Both the position numbers and the translations under genes were made by a program. This document shows positions 27,667 to 37,680 of a stretch of DNA of 64,000 bases, piece by piece. The stretch comes from Bowmanella dokdonensis. GTDB lineage: Bacteria > Pseudomonadota > Gammaproteobacteria > Enterobacterales > Alteromonadaceae. The DNA is taken from positions 1 to 64,000 of the forward strand of contig NZ_JAFKCV010000001.1 of NCBI RefSeq assembly GCF_017254865.1, given 5' to 3'. Position 1 is the first letter of the stretch; every line of letters starts with the position of its first letter. Below the pieces are notes generated by a model. The model worked only from the letters and a program-made list of their open reading frames with translations. It searched no databases and had not been told where the DNA came from.

Positions 27667-29004
27667 TTGTCTGCACATTTTTTTCACCAATTGTGCCAGC
27701 GAAGCGAGCACCGGCGCATCCTGGCGCTGGCTTTGCCCATGATCCTGAGCAATATCACCAATCCCATTCTGGCCATGGTGGACACGGCGATCGTCGGCCA
27801 CCTGGATGGCAGTCATTATCTGGCTGGCACTGCCGTAGCGGGCATGCTGATTACGCAGATTTACTGGCTGTGTGGCTTTCTGCGCATGTCGGCCACCGGT
27901 CTCAGCGCCCAGGCCCTGGGCAGCGGTGAGAATGAGCAGGCCGCCAGGATTTTCTACCAGTTGCTGGCTCCGGCAGGCCTGCTCGGCTTGCTGCTTATCC
28001 TGCTGCAAGGTCCACTGCAATGGACAGCGGAATATTTTGCCGAAGCCAACCTGCAGGTCCGTGGTGTCATTTATGACTATCTGCATACCCGGATCTGGGG
28101 CGCACCGGCAGCGTTGGCCAACCTGGTGCTGATGGGCTGGCTGATTGGCCAGCAGATGGCCCGCAGCGTGTTAGCTATCCAGGTGGCGGCCAATCTGCTC
28201 AACGCCCTGTTGAGCCTGTGGCTGGCTCTGGGTCTGGAGATGGGTGTAAAAGGGGTGGCGATGGCTACCGTGCTGGCCGAATGGGGGATCTGCCTGACAG
28301 GCAGCCTGCTGATTCTGCGCCGGATTGGCTGGCTGAAGCCCAGTGCCCGTTGGTTTTCAGCCCGTCTTTTCACCGCCGTCCTCAGGCTCAATGGCGACAT
28401 ATTGTTACGCAACCTGGCATTGCAGCTAACCCTGGCCTGGATGGTTTTTCAGGGCGCCAGGCTGGGTGAACAAGTGGTGGCGGTGAATGCCATATTGATG
28501 CAATTCTTCGTGATGATTGCCCTGGGGCTGGACGGTATTGCTTATGCTGTGGAGGCCCTGGTCGGCGAGAGTAAAGGGCGCAAGGACAGCTATCAGCTCC
28601 ATCTGCGGGTGTGGCGCGGACTGCTTTGGTCCAGCTTGCTGGCGTTGATCTACAGCCTGGCGTTTGTCCTGTTTGACCGGCAGATCGTGGCGTTGCTGAC
28701 CGATCTACCCAGCCTGCGTCAGCTGGCAGGGGAGTATCTTCAGTATATAGGGTGGTTGCCACTGGCCGGACATTGGTGCTTTCTCCTCGATGGGGTATTT
28801 ATCGGTCTGACCCGGGGCCGGGCAATGCGGAACAGTATGCTATTGTGCAGTCTTGGCGTTTTCCTGCCGGTTTGGTGGTGGCTGAGCGATTCGGGTAACC
28901 ATGCATTGTGGTCGGCGTTTCTGGCCTTTCTGCTGGCAAGGGGGGTCAGTCTGGGCTGGGTCTATTGGCGGCTTTGGTCAGAACAAGCCCTCCTTGAGGG
29001 GTAA
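27667..29004 (+). CDS. dinF: MATE family efflux transporter, DinF type
   Basis: A 445-residue transporter with 12 predicted helices. LALPMILSNITNPILAMVDTAI, read here as ALPMILSNIT and AMVDTAIVGHL, is the N-terminal signature of DinF-type MATE proteins, with LRMSATGLSAQALG following. In enterobacteria dinF follows lexA in an SOS operon. Here the whole oxidase cluster separates them, and I find no CTG-N10-CAG box upstream, so SOS control appears lost. TTG start at 27667 with AAGAG seven bases before; the first ATG in frame would cut into helix 1. Substrates unknown. Confidence 0.85.
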   Translation: MSAHFFHQLCQRSEHRRILALALPMILSNITNPILAMVDTAIVGHLDGSHYLAGTAVAGMLITQIYWLCGFLRMSATGLSAQALGSGENEQAARIFYQLLAPAGLLGLLLILLQGPLQWTAEYFAEANLQVRGVIYDYLHTRIWGAPAALANLVLMGWLIGQQMARSVLAIQVAANLLNALLSLWLALGLEMGVKGVAMATVLAEWGICLTGSLLILRRIGWLKPSARWFSARLFTAVLRLNGDILLRNLALQLTLAWMVFQGARLGEQVVAVNAILMQFFVMIALGLDGIAYAVEALVGESKGRKDSYQLHLRVWRGLLWSSLLALIYSLAFVLFDRQIVALLTDLPSLRQLAGEYLQYIGWLPLAGHWCFLLDGVFIGLTRGRAMRNSMLLCSLGVFLPVWWWLSDSGNHALWSAFLAFLLARGVSLGWVYWRLWSEQALLEG

Positions 29005-29027
29005 GGCCCGCTTCAGCAAAGCGGACC
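29005..29027 (+). terminator. Possible terminator between dinF and nfuA
   Basis: CCGCTT-CAGCA-AAGCGG (29008-29024), extended by two pairs past one mismatch, sits just after the dinF stop between convergent genes. Only TTT follows, so termination would be weak. It might work in either direction. Confidence 0.4.
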
Positions 29028-29052
29028 TTTGGGAACAACATAACCACCGGTG

Positions 29053-29628
29053 TTAATAATAGGAGTGCTCACCGGCCTGGTGTTCGGTGGCGTCCATCAC
29101 CCCGGTCAGTTCTGGGAATTGGGCCAGCATCTGTTTTTCGATGCCTTCTTTGAGGGTCACATCCACCATGGCGCAACCATTACAGCCACCGCCAAACTGC
29201 AGGACCGCCTTGCCGGAAGGGGTGATTTCCACCAGCATTACCTTGCCGCCGTGACTGGCAAGCTGAGGGTTGATCTCGGCATCGATCATGTAGTTGATAC
29301 GTTCAATCAAAGGGGCATCGTCATCGACCTTACGCACTTTGGCGTTAGGGGCCTTCAGGGTTAATTGTGAGCCCATCTGGTCGGTAACGAAATCGATCTC
29401 CGCCTCTTCCAGAAAAGGGGCACTATCCTGGTCGATAATGGCATTGAATCCTTCGAACTCTATACTCAGATCCGATGCTTCGATGGCATCCACCGGACAG
29501 TATGACACGCCGCATTCTGCGCTGGGCGTACCAGGATTCACCACGAATACCCGGATATGGGTTTCATTATCCTGTTTTTGCAGAAGTTTTTGAAAATGGG
29601 CCTGTGCCGGTTCTGAAATACGAATCAT
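29053..29628 (-). CDS. nfuA: Fe-S cluster carrier NfuA
   Basis: A 191-residue cytoplasmic iron-sulfur carrier. The N-terminal half is a degenerate A-type scaffold domain ([16 protein letters not shown] and onwards). The C-terminal NifU domain holds the cluster cysteines in [15 protein letters not shown]. It delivers 4Fe-4S clusters to target enzymes under oxidative stress or iron limitation in E. coli. Start at 29628 matches the family N-terminus; the frame extends upstream to 29688 without support. Genes comF and bioH nearby resemble the enterobacterial bioH-comF-nfuA neighbourhood, here interrupted by an M14 peptidase. Confidence 0.95.
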   Translation of the reverse strand: MIRISEPAQAHFQKLLQKQDNETHIRVFVVNPGTPSAECGVSYCPVDAIEASDLSIEFEGFNAIIDQDSAPFLEEAEIDFVTDQMGSQLTLKAPNAKVRKVDDDAPLIERINYMIDAEINPQLASHGGKVMLVEITPSGKAVLQFGGGCNGCAMVDVTLKEGIEKQMLAQFPELTGVMDATEHQAGEHSYY

Positions 29629-29673
29629 GGAATTGCCTTGTCTGCCACAGATAGAAATATGATAACAAAAATT

Positions 29674-29694
29674 ACCTGAGTAAAACACTCGGGT
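29674..29694. promoter_or_regulatory. Inverted repeat between nfuA and the M14 peptidase gene
   Basis: ACCTGAGT-AAAAC-ACTCGGGT is an 8 bp stem with one G-T pair, placed 46 bases before the nfuA start in the divergent gap. There is no T-run. It could be an operator in the nfuA promoter region; in E. coli nfuA is reported to be under IscR control, but this repeat was not matched to an IscR site. Confidence 0.35.
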
Positions 29695-29810
29695 ACTAAA
29701 GAATCCATCCCGGGGTCAGTTTACCGTCTGTGCTGGTGATTTCGCCCTGCAGTGGCTGGTACTGCCCCGGCGAACCTGTTAGCGTGCAAAAAAAACCATA
29801 AGGCTGAAAA

Positions 29811-32375
29811 ATGAAGTTGTGGAAAACCCTCTTTCTGGTTGCCGGACTGGCAATGACGACAGGCGCCTTTGCGGTCCAGGTCAGCAGTGATCTGGACTAC
29901 CTGCCTCAGGATGTCACCTATGATCCCGCCATCCCCCGGCCGGAGGCCGTGCTGGGTTATCCGGTGGGTACCTGGCATGTCAGGCATGACCAAATCGTTT
30001 CCTATCTTTATCGCCTTGCAGAAGCCTCACCCAGAATCGAAATAGAGGAAATGGGACGCTCCCATGAGCAGCGGCCTATCCTGTTACTGACCATCAGCTC
30101 ACCGGATAATCTGAACAAGGTGGATTCACTGCGTCAGGCCCATCTTAAGTCTTTGCACGAAACTGTCCCGCAGGATACGCCCCTGATGTTATGGATGGGA
30201 TACAGCGTTCACGGCAATGAGCCTTCCGGCGCCAACGCGGGCTTGCTGGTGGCTTATTATCTGGCGGCGGCCCAGGGGCCGGAGATTGACAAACTGCTCA
30301 GTGAGGCAGTGATTTTGCTCGAGCCCGCGCTCAACCCCGATGGCCTGTCACGGTTTGCACAATGGGCAAATATGCACAAGGGCGAAAACCTGGTCGCCGA
30401 CGCTAATCACAGGGAGCATTGGGAAGCCTGGCCCAGTGGGCGCACCAATCACTATTGGTTCGATCTCAACCGGGACTGGTTGTTGCTGACCCATCCGGAA
30501 TCCCGGGCCAGAATCGCGCAGTACCACCGCTGGCGTCCCCATGTGCTGACGGACTTCCATGAAATGGGCACCGACAGCACATTCTTTTTCCAGCCCGGTA
30601 TTCCTTCACGCAAGAATCCCTGGACGCCGTACGCCAATGTCGAGCTGACCAACGCCCTGGGTGAATTTCATGCGGCGGCGCTGGATAGAAACAAGCAGCT
30701 CTATTTTACCCAGGAAGGCTTCGATGACTTCTACTATGGCAAAGGCTCAACCTATCCCGATGCCCATGGCAGCATCGGCATATTGTTTGAACAGGCCAGC
30801 AGCCGTGGCCATTTGCAGGAGTCCATCCATGGTCCGCTGAGCTTCCCCGCGACTATCCAGAATCAGGTGACAACCTCCCTGTCGACCTTTGCCGGTGCGC
30901 TGGCCAATGCCGATACCCTGAAGCAATACCAGCGTGGTTTTGCCAATGAGACCGCCAAAATCGCCAAAGCCGATGAAATGTCCGGTTATCTGCTCAGTGA
31001 AGGCAGAGACAGTAGCCGCTTCCGGGCCTTGCTGGATATTCTGAAGCAACACCAGATCCAACTGATGGGCCTGGAAAAGGATGTGGAACGAAACGGCAGG
31101 ACCTTTGCTGCCAGTCAGACGGTATTCGTACCACTGGCACAGCCTCAGTACCGACTGATCAAATCGATTTTTTCCACCCGCACCAGTTTCAAGGACAATA
31201 CCTTCTACGACGTGTCCAACTGGAATCTGCCGCTGGCCTTTAACATCGACTATCAACCCGTCGAACGGGGATTCTGGCGTAAGCTGCCACTCATGGAGCA
31301 ACTGCCGGTGCTCGGCCAGGGGCAGTCTGATATCCAGCCGCAAGGCTATGCCTACGCCTTCTCCTGGCAGGATTCCAATGCACCGCGTTTGTTGCAGGAA
31401 CTGCTCGAAGCAGGATTCATGGTCAAAGCTGCATCCAGCCCCTTTACCGCGCTGACTACCCAGGGCAAGGTGGCTTTCGAGTCCGGCACTATGGTGATTC
31501 CGTCCGCGTTGAAACAACCACAGGATTGGACCGCCACCCTGGCCCGCGCCGCAGAAGATGCAGGCATCAGGGTCTGGACATTGGAATCGGGGTTAACCCC
31601 GGAAGGTAACGATCTGGGCAGCCGCAGTATGGATTTGGTGGAACTGCCCAAAGTCTTGCTGGTCGGAGGCGAAGGCACATCCCAGTATGAGGTGGGTGAG
31701 ATCTGGCACTACCTGGATCAGCGCGTGGGCCTGCCGGCGACCATTGTCGACATGGACAAGCTGGCAAAGGTTGGGCTGGAGGATTACAGCCACCTTATCC
31801 TGGCTGACGGTAACTACAGTGACCTGGGAGAGGACCTGAGTAAGGATATTGAGGCCTGGATAAAAGACGGAGGGGTACTGCTGGCACAGAAACGGGCAGC
31901 CAAATGGGCCGGCAAGCAAGAGTGGTTGAAGGCCAGTTTCGTTTCCGACAAGGATATCAAGGGCGCGTTCGTTACCGACGGACTGCGCTATGGCGACCGG
32001 GAAGTACTGGAGGGCAAGCAACGTATCGCCGGCGCCGTGTTTGGCGCTGAGCTGGATGTCAGTCATCCGCTGGCGTTCGGTATCCAGGAGACGGATATTG
32101 CTTTCCTGCGCAACAGCACACTGGCCATGTATGCCCCTGACAAACCTTTCATTACTGTTTCCCGCTATCAGGACAAGCCACTGCTGGCCGGCTACGCCAG
32201 CGAAGAGTTACAGAAATTGCTCGGTGGCAAGGTCAATCTGGTGGCGCATAGACTGGGCAAAGGCAAAGTGATAGGGGTAACCGATACCCTGGCATTTCGT
32301 GGCTATTGGTACGGCACCAGTCGGTTTATCAGCAATGCCCTTTACCTGGCTGATTTTATCGATGCGGAGGGTTAA
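29811..32375 (+). CDS. Exported M14-family zinc carboxypeptidase-like metallopeptidase
   Basis: An 854-residue secreted or periplasmic protein with a signal peptide ending near AFA (residue 21). The peptidase domain occupies roughly residues 50-370. The zinc site is HGNEPSG (His and Glu), with a downstream histidine in LTDFHEMGTD and a probable catalytic glutamate in GILFEQASSRG. The C-terminal half (about 560-854) looks like a glutamine-amidotransferase-like or other alpha/beta domain: KVLLVGGEGTSQYEVGEIW and HLILADGNYSDLG. This two-part layout is common in large M14 proteins of marine bacteria. Physiological substrate unknown; peptide scavenging likely. Its stop overlaps the convergent comF by four bases. 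Confidence 0.85.
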   Translation: MKLWKTLFLVAGLAMTTGAFAVQVSSDLDYLPQDVTYDPAIPRPEAVLGYPVGTWHVRHDQIVSYLYRLAEASPRIEIEEMGRSHEQRPILLLTISSPDNLNKVDSLRQAHLKSLHETVPQDTPLMLWMGYSVHGNEPSGANAGLLVAYYLAAAQGPEIDKLLSEAVILLEPALNPDGLSRFAQWANMHKGENLVADANHREHWEAWPSGRTNHYWFDLNRDWLLLTHPESRARIAQYHRWRPHVLTDFHEMGTDSTFFFQPGIPSRKNPWTPYANVELTNALGEFHAAALDRNKQLYFTQEGFDDFYYGKGSTYPDAHGSIGILFEQASSRGHLQESIHGPLSFPATIQNQVTTSLSTFAGALANADTLKQYQRGFANETAKIAKADEMSGYLLSEGRDSSRFRALLDILKQHQIQLMGLEKDVERNGRTFAASQTVFVPLAQPQYRLIKSIFSTRTSFKDNTFYDVSNWNLPLAFNIDYQPVERGFWRKLPLMEQLPVLGQGQSDIQPQGYAYAFSWQDSNAPRLLQELLEAGFMVKAASSPFTALTTQGKVAFESGTMVIPSALKQPQDWTATLARAAEDAGIRVWTLESGLTPEGNDLGSRSMDLVELPKVLLVGGEGTSQYEVGEIWHYLDQRVGLPATIVDMDKLAKVGLEDYSHLILADGNYSDLGEDLSKDIEAWIKDGGVLLAQKRAAKWAGKQEWLKASFVSDKDIKGAFVTDGLRYGDREVLEGKQRIAGAVFGAELDVSHPLAFGIQETDIAFLRNSTLAMYAPDKPFITVSRYQDKPLLAGYASEELQKLLGGKVNLVAHRLGKGKVIGVTDTLAFRGYWYGTSRFISNALYLADFIDAEG

Positions 32376-33061
32376 CTCCTCAAGCTGACAGCCAGCACCC
32401 AGATTTCTATCTGCAGATCCGGGCGTTGGTCCAGCAGCGTCGCACAGAGGCTGTTGACACTGGCGCCGGTGGTGATCACGTCGTCCAGCACCGCCACCTT
32501 CCCATAGGGGACAGGGTGTTGGACGGTAAACGCCCCCCGCATGTTTCGACGCCGCTGCGCCCCTGACAATTGGGTCTGGGGCTGCGTTGCCTTGTTTCTA
32601 ACACACAGACGGGTGTCGACGGGAATCCCGGCCAGAATGCCAAGATGGCGTGCGATTTCCACCGCCTGATTGTACTTTCGTTGCCGGTAACGCTCAGCGT
32701 GCAATGGCATAGGCAGTATGGCGTCCGGAGGATCTTCCCTTCCCGGCAAGGCATGATGATAAAAAAGCTCGGCCAGGGCACGGGCAGCCAGCAGTTTCTG
32801 GGCGAACTTCAGCCCGAGCAACAGGTTGTCGAGGGGCCATTCATACAGGCCAAGGGCCAGCAACCTTTGGTAGGGAACGGGTCCAAGTGCGGAACCGACT
32901 TTCGGCCAGTTAAGCAGATTCTGCTGATACTGCTGCAGGTCCAGCCTTGGCATGTCTTTGGCACAGACGTCACAAATCAGGTTGTCTGTGTCCTGGAGAC
33001 AGAGCAGGCAGGCCTGGGACGGGGTCAGTGCGGTAATAATGCGTCGGATTGTGTTGTGCAT
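32372..33061 (-). CDS. ComF family phosphoribosyltransferase-like protein
   Basis: A 229-residue protein of the ComF/GntX family. N-terminal zinc-ribbon cysteines appear in CLLCLQDTDNLICDVC. The C-terminal PRTase fold has the PRPP loop VAVLDDVITTGASVNSLC. In naturally competent bacteria ComF is needed for DNA uptake; in E. coli GntX supports growth on DNA. The pairing with bioH (divergent, 49 bases between start codons) is the standard gammaproteobacterial arrangement. Cytoplasmic; exact enzymatic reaction unknown. Confidence 0.88.
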   Translation of the reverse strand: MHNTIRRIITALTPSQACLLCLQDTDNLICDVCAKDMPRLDLQQYQQNLLNWPKVGSALGPVPYQRLLALGLYEWPLDNLLLGLKFAQKLLAARALAELFYHHALPGREDPPDAILPMPLHAERYRQRKYNQAVEIARHLGILAGIPVDTRLCVRNKATQPQTQLSGAQRRRNMRGAFTVQHPVPYGKVAVLDDVITTGASVNSLCATLLDQRPDLQIEIWVLAVSLRS

Positions 33062-33110
33062 ACCAATGGGTAAACTAGGCGACCAGATCTAAGGGTAGAG
33101 CAGATTAAGC

Positions 33111-33896
33111 GTGAAGAAAGAATCCATCGGAGCAGGGCCGGAACTGCTGTTATTGCACGGTTGGGGGCTGAACAGCGCGGTTTGGCATGAATTGGCTGAT
33201 GGTCTCAAAGACAGATATCGTGTCAGCTTGCTGGATTTGCCCGGCTTTGGGCTCAATAGGGACATCTTGCCTGAGCAGTACGATCTCCCCAGTCTGACCC
33301 GCTTGGTTGCCGGGCAAATTGAGCGACCGACGCTGATATTGGGTTGGTCCCTTGGCGGACTCATAGCGCAACAACTGGCGCTCAGCTATCCACAGATGGT
33401 GCGGGGGCTGGTCTGTGTAACCAGCAGCCCGAGATTCGTTGCCGCACAGGACTGGCCGGGAATCAAACCGGAGGTGCTCAGGGCATTTGCCAGTCAATTG
33501 CATTCGGACATAGCCAAAACCATCGAGCGCTTTCTGGCGATCCAGGCTCTGGGCAGTGCCCGGGCCAAAGCGGATATTCTGGCGCTCAGAGGCCTGATTT
33601 CACAGCGGCCGTTGCCGGCTTCACGGGCATTGGCCGAGGGGTTGAATATTCTTGAGCTGACTGATCTTCGCCAACAAATCCGGCACATCGCCTGCCCGAC
33701 TTTGCGTATCTACGGCGGCAAGGACAGTCTGGTGCCCGCCGCGGCCCTGGAGCAAATCGAAGCATTACAACCTGCCAGCTCATCTATGCTTTTTCCTTCG
33801 GCGTCCCATGCCCCTTTCATTTCACACAGCGGCGAATTCGTCATCGCTCTTGGGGAAGCATTAGCTAAAATGGAGAAGGGAAGCCAGACCCCATAG
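33111..33896 (+). CDS. bioH: Pimeloyl-[ACP] methyl ester carboxylesterase BioH
   Basis: A 261-residue alpha/beta hydrolase that removes the methyl group from pimeloyl-ACP methyl ester, ending the early phase of biotin synthesis. Catalytic serine Ser80 in GWSLGG, aspartate in YGGKDSLVP and histidine in SHAPFISH. LLLLHGWGLNSAVW and DLPGFG match E. coli BioH closely. GTG start at 33111. Other bio genes are not in this window. Confidence 0.92.
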   Translation: MKKESIGAGPELLLLHGWGLNSAVWHELADGLKDRYRVSLLDLPGFGLNRDILPEQYDLPSLTRLVAGQIERPTLILGWSLGGLIAQQLALSYPQMVRGLVCVTSSPRFVAAQDWPGIKPEVLRAFASQLHSDIAKTIERFLAIQALGSARAKADILALRGLISQRPLPASRALAEGLNILELTDLRQQIRHIACPTLRIYGGKDSLVPAAALEQIEALQPASSSMLFPSASHAPFISHSGEFVIALGEALAKMEKGSQTP

Positions 33897-33976
33897 GACG
33901 GGGCCGGCAGCAACTAAAAGCTTTCAATTCCCCATCGCTTGGTTAATAATTAGCCACGAGGTAAGAGGGGTAGTCT

Positions 33977-34285
33977 ATGTCGATTCAGTTCGATGGTAAT
34001 GTCAATTCTGCATTTGTGTCCGGTGCGCTGACCATTCAGCGGGCCTCGGACGGTATTACACAAAATTCCATCAGTCTGGCACAGCAACAGACTGATCAAC
34101 GCGAGCCAAGGCAGGAACAAGCCGAGACTGCCAAACTGTCTGAGCGGGTACCGTCAACCGGTAACGGCAGTGTGACAGACAGTCTGGCTGGCCTTACCCT
34201 CAACCTGCGCCATGCCGAAGCCGGTGCCAAGGTGTTGGATATGACCAGCGATATGGTCGGCAGTTTGATTAACGAGGTCGCCTAG
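33977..34285 (+). CDS. Conserved-looking small hypothetical protein beside a SprA-related protein
   Basis: A 102-residue protein without signal peptide or membrane helix; I do not recognise a family. The middle is polar and glutamine-rich (about residues 34-50). The ends are more ordered: SGALTIQRASDGITQNS at the start and AGLTLNLRHAEAGAKVLDM near the C-terminus. The N-terminal pattern recalls small flagellin-adjacent or rod-type proteins, but that is only an impression. It lies 12 bases before a SprA-related gene with a GAGG-type ribosome site upstream, so the two probably form an operon. Confidence 0.6.
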   Translation: MSIQFDGNVNSAFVSGALTIQRASDGITQNSISLAQQQTDQREPRQEQAETAKLSERVPSTGNGSVTDSLAGLTLNLRHAEAGAKVLDMTSDMVGSLINEVA

Positions 34286-34297
34286 GACCAGAACATT

Positions 34298-35251
34298 ATG
34301 ATGAATATTGTTACTCCCGCGCTGTCAGCCTTTCCGCTTAACACGTCCAATGTGAATACGGAAGCGGCTCGCCGTGACAATATTGCCAGGGAAACCGTTC
34401 CCCAGCTCTCCGCCTCTGAGAATTCCGCGGCGGAATCCGGCCTGGGTTCCGAATCCGATCGTGTCAAGAATCCTGGGCAGGCACCACAACCCCTGACCTA
34501 TGAAAAACCTCAGCCAAATCAAAATGCCGCTACACAGGCACAGCAACAGGGTGGCCAGAACAAGGATAATGGCGAAGATCCCAGTGCCGGCAAGCAGGAT
34601 GCCCAGGACCGTCAGCAGGAGTCTGCAGAGCAGAAAGAAATTCAGGAACTGAAGCAGCGTGATAAGGAAGTCCGCAGCCATGAGCAGGCCCATGCTGCTG
34701 CTGGGGGCCAGTATGCCGGGTCGCCCAGCTACGAATTTGAAACTGGCCCGGACGGTCAGCAGTATGCTGTGGGCGGTGAAGTCTCTATCGATATTTCAGC
34801 GGAAGCTTCCCCGCAGGAAACGTTACGCAAGATGCAGCAAGTGAGGGCCGCGGCACTCGCGCCGGCTGAGCCTTCTCCCCAGGATCTGCGAGTGGCGGCT
34901 GAGGCGCAGCAAAAGGCCGCCGACGCCAGGCAGGAGATTGCCGAAGAGCGTCGCGAACTCGCCGGACAAGCTTATGACAGTGCCTTCGGCGACAAAACCG
35001 AGCAAACCCGTTCAGGCTTTGAACCACCCGAGCTGGGCGATATCGGTGGCGCCGGTGTGCAGCCGCCCACCCGCAAATTGCGTGAAGATGACCCTGTAGC
35101 TGAAGCCGCAGGCCTGGAGACCGGCAGTGAAGAGTTCCGCCGAGTCCAGGCAAGCCGGGATGTGGATATAGACGCCAGGGCCCTGAGGATTGAGAATTTT
35201 TACCAGCAGGTCTACCAGCCCAGGGAACATGCCCTGCAGCAGTTGGCCTGA
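34298..35251 (+). CDS. SprA-related family protein, putative metallopeptidase
   Basis: A 317-residue protein. The first 115 residues are low-complexity (Gln, Ala, Asn, Glu). Then comes the core [17 protein letters not shown] with HEQAH (128-132), matching the HExxH zinc-protease pattern, followed by [18 protein letters not shown]. This is the SprA-related (putative metalloprotease CJM1_0395-type) family. The rest (about 165-240) is a charged helical stretch. No signal peptide seen. Function unproven in any species I can recall; the conserved histidines suggest metal binding. Followed by a strong bidirectional terminator. Confidence 0.78.
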   Translation: MMNIVTPALSAFPLNTSNVNTEAARRDNIARETVPQLSASENSAAESGLGSESDRVKNPGQAPQPLTYEKPQPNQNAATQAQQQGGQNKDNGEDPSAGKQDAQDRQQESAEQKEIQELKQRDKEVRSHEQAHAAAGGQYAGSPSYEFETGPDGQQYAVGGEVSIDISAEASPQETLRKMQQVRAAALAPAEPSPQDLRVAAEAQQKAADARQEIAEERRELAGQAYDSAFGDKTEQTRSGFEPPELGDIGGAGVQPPTRKLREDDPVAEAAGLETGSEEFRRVQASRDVDIDARALRIENFYQQVYQPREHALQQLA

Positions 35252-35274
35252 GAAAGACAACCAGTCAGAAAAGA

Positions 35275-35302
35275 GAAAAGCCCCGCGAGCGGGGCTTTTT
35301 TG
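35275..35302. terminator. Bidirectional terminator between the SprA-related gene and tex
   Basis: AAAAGCCCCG-CGAG-CGGGGCTTTTTT: a 10-base stem counting A-T pairs, with an A-run on one side and a T-run on the other, so it can stop transcription from both convergent genes. Located 24 bases after one stop and 16 before the other. Confidence 0.92.
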
Positions 35303-35317
35303 TATCAAAAAGATGGC

Positions 35318-37633
35318 TTACTTCTTGGCCTTGGCGAAGGCTTCCGCCAGGGCATTGCCCATGGCGCTGTTGCTGGGCTGTGGGGCCCGTTGGGGCTGTC
35401 CCTGCGGCCTATTGCCCCGGGGCTTGTCAGTTTTGGTTTGAGGCGTTTTGCCGGGACTCCTGGCCGGCTCGTCCTTCAGACGCATAGTAAATGAAATGCG
35501 TTTTCTGGCCACATCCACTTCCATGACCTTGACCTTGACGATATCCCCCGCCTTGACGACCTCCCGGGGGTCGGCAATAAATTTGTCCGTCATCGCCGAG
35601 ATATGCACCAGGCCGTCCTGATGCACACCCACATCCACAAAGGCGCCAAAGGCCGCAACATTGCTGACGACCCCTTCGAGTATCATGCCGGGTTTAAGAT
35701 CCTGCAGCGTCTCGATGCCTTCCTTAAAGGTGGCTGTCTTGAACTCGGGACGCGGGTCGCGCCCCGGTTTGTCCAGTTCGGCCAGAATATCGCTGATGGT
35801 GGGGATCCCGAATCTGTCAGTGGCAAATTCCTCAGGCCTGAGGCTTTTCAACAGCTCCCTATTGCCAATCAGTGTTTGGAGATCCGTTTCGACGCTCTGG
35901 CTTATATGTCTGACCAGATCATAGGCTTCCGGGTGCACAGCTGAGGCATCCAACGGGTTGTCACCGCCATTGATCCTTAGGAATCCGGCCGCCTGTTCGA
36001 AGGCCTTGGGCCCCAGGCGTTCAACCTCCAGCAGTCCTTTACGGTTCTTAAAGGCGCCGTACTGGTCCCGGAAACGGACAATATTCTGTGCCAGCGTCCG
36101 ATTCAGTCCAGACACATAGCTCAACAGCGCAGGGGAAGCGGTATTGACGTCCACGCCCACCGCGTTCACGCAGTCCTCCACGACCGCATCCAGGGATTTG
36201 CCCAATTGGCTCTGACTGACATCATGCTGGTACTGTCCCACACCTATGGCTTTGGGCTCAATCTTGACCAGCTCGGCCAGCGGGTCCTGCAAACGGCGGG
36301 CAATGGAGACTGCGCCACGCAGGGACACGTCCATATCCGGTAATTCCCCAGAGGCCAGCTCTGAGGCTGAGTAGACTGATGCACCGGCCTCACTGACCAT
36401 TATCTTGTTGATCTTGAGATCAGGCAAAGCCTTGACGACTTCAGCGGCCAGTTTATCGGTCTCCCTGGACGCTGTTCCATTGCCTATGCTAATCAACTGC
36501 ACCTTGTGCTGCTGGCACAGGTTGACGAGGGTGCGAACGGACTTGTCCCAATGGTTCTGCGGTGCATGGGGGTAAATGGTATTAGTGTCCAGCACTTTTC
36601 CGGTGGCATCGACCACGGCCACTTTCACCCCGGTACGCAGGCCCGGATCCAGCCCCATGGTTACCCGGGCCCCTGCCGGTGCGGCCATCAGGAGGTCACT
36701 GAGGTTTTTGGCGAATACCTGAATGGCTTCCAGTTCGGCTTTTTCCCGCAACGTGCCGAACAGCTCATTCTCCATATGCAGGAGAATTTTCACACGCCAG
36801 GTCCACTGAACCACAGATTGTAGCCATTTGTCCGCTGGCCGGCCTTTATCCTGCAAGTTGAAATGCTGGGCAATAATGGTTTCGCAGTAGGAACTGCGAT
36901 CACCTTCCTCGTTGGCCGGATCGGCGAGCATGGAAACCTGCAACAGGCCTTCGTTGCGGCCCCGGAACATGGCAAGCGCGCGGTGCGAGGGCGTTTTACT
37001 GAGCAATTCAGAGTGAGCGAAGTAATCGTTGTACTTGACGGCCTCTTTTTCCTTGCCCGGAGTGACCTGGCTTCTGATATGGGCTTCACGGGTAAGATGC
37101 AGACGTATTTTCTGCAAAAGCGCGGCGTCTTCGGCGAATCGCTCCATCAATATATAGCGGGCGCCTTCCAGTGCTGCCTTGCTGTCGGAAATACCCAACT
37201 GGGGGTTCAGATATTGTTCCGCCAGGGTATCCGGATCCTGGCCGGGATCATTGAATAACCCCTCTGCCAATGGCAGCAGACCGGCTTCGATGGCAATCTG
37301 GCCCTTAGTGCGTCGTTTGGGCTTGTAGGGCAGATACAGATCTTCCAACTCGGTCTTATTGTCGACAGCCAGAAGCTTTTTCTCCAGTTCGGGAGTGAGT
37401 TTTTCCTGCTCGCGAATGGATTTCAGGATCACCTGGCGGCGATCCTCCAGTTCACGCAAATAGCCCAGCCGTTGTTCCAGGGCCCGCAGCTGCACATCAT
37501 CCAGCCCATTGGTGGCCTCTTTACGGTAACGGGCAATAAAAGGTACGGTGGCTCCATCGTCGAGCAGTTTGACTGCCGCCTGTACCTGATGAGGGGAGAC
37601 GGACAGTTCGGAAGCAATTTTTTCTATGATCAT
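35318..37633 (-). CDS. tex: Transcription accessory protein Tex (S1 RNA-binding)
   Basis: A 771-residue cytoplasmic nucleic-acid-binding protein. It has the N-terminal helical Tex core, a YqgF/RNase H-like domain ([19 protein letters not shown]), helix-hairpin-helix motifs ([16 protein letters not shown] region) and a C-terminal S1 domain near residues 645-720 ([20 protein letters not shown]). The tail after the S1 domain is basic and low-complexity. Length matches family. Related to eukaryotic Spt6; implicated in transcription and toxin-gene expression in other bacteria. Minus strand, presumably monocistronic. Confidence 0.95.
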   Translation of the reverse strand: MIIEKIASELSVSPHQVQAAVKLLDDGATVPFIARYRKEATNGLDDVQLRALEQRLGYLRELEDRRQVILKSIREQEKLTPELEKKLLAVDNKTELEDLYLPYKPKRRTKGQIAIEAGLLPLAEGLFNDPGQDPDTLAEQYLNPQLGISDSKAALEGARYILMERFAEDAALLQKIRLHLTREAHIRSQVTPGKEKEAVKYNDYFAHSELLSKTPSHRALAMFRGRNEGLLQVSMLADPANEEGDRSSYCETIIAQHFNLQDKGRPADKWLQSVVQWTWRVKILLHMENELFGTLREKAELEAIQVFAKNLSDLLMAAPAGARVTMGLDPGLRTGVKVAVVDATGKVLDTNTIYPHAPQNHWDKSVRTLVNLCQQHKVQLISIGNGTASRETDKLAAEVVKALPDLKINKIMVSEAGASVYSASELASGELPDMDVSLRGAVSIARRLQDPLAELVKIEPKAIGVGQYQHDVSQSQLGKSLDAVVEDCVNAVGVDVNTASPALLSYVSGLNRTLAQNIVRFRDQYGAFKNRKGLLEVERLGPKAFEQAAGFLRINGGDNPLDASAVHPEAYDLVRHISQSVETDLQTLIGNRELLKSLRPEEFATDRFGIPTISDILAELDKPGRDPRPEFKTATFKEGIETLQDLKPGMILEGVVSNVAAFGAFVDVGVHQDGLVHISAMTDKFIADPREVVKAGDIVKVKVMEVDVARKRISFTMRLKDEPARSPGKTPQTKTDKPRGNRPQGQPQRAPQPSNSAMGNALAEAFAKAKK

Positions 37634-37663
37634 TGGTCGCCTTGGTGGCTATTGGCAAATGCT

Positions 37664-37680
37664 AGCCCTTTATAAGGGCT
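37664..37680 (-). promoter_or_regulatory. Palindrome just upstream of tex
   Basis: AGCCCTT-TAT-AAGGGCT, a perfect 7 bp inverted repeat 30 bases before the tex start codon. It may be an operator or a hairpin in the tex 5' leader; no T-run follows. Confidence 0.4.
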
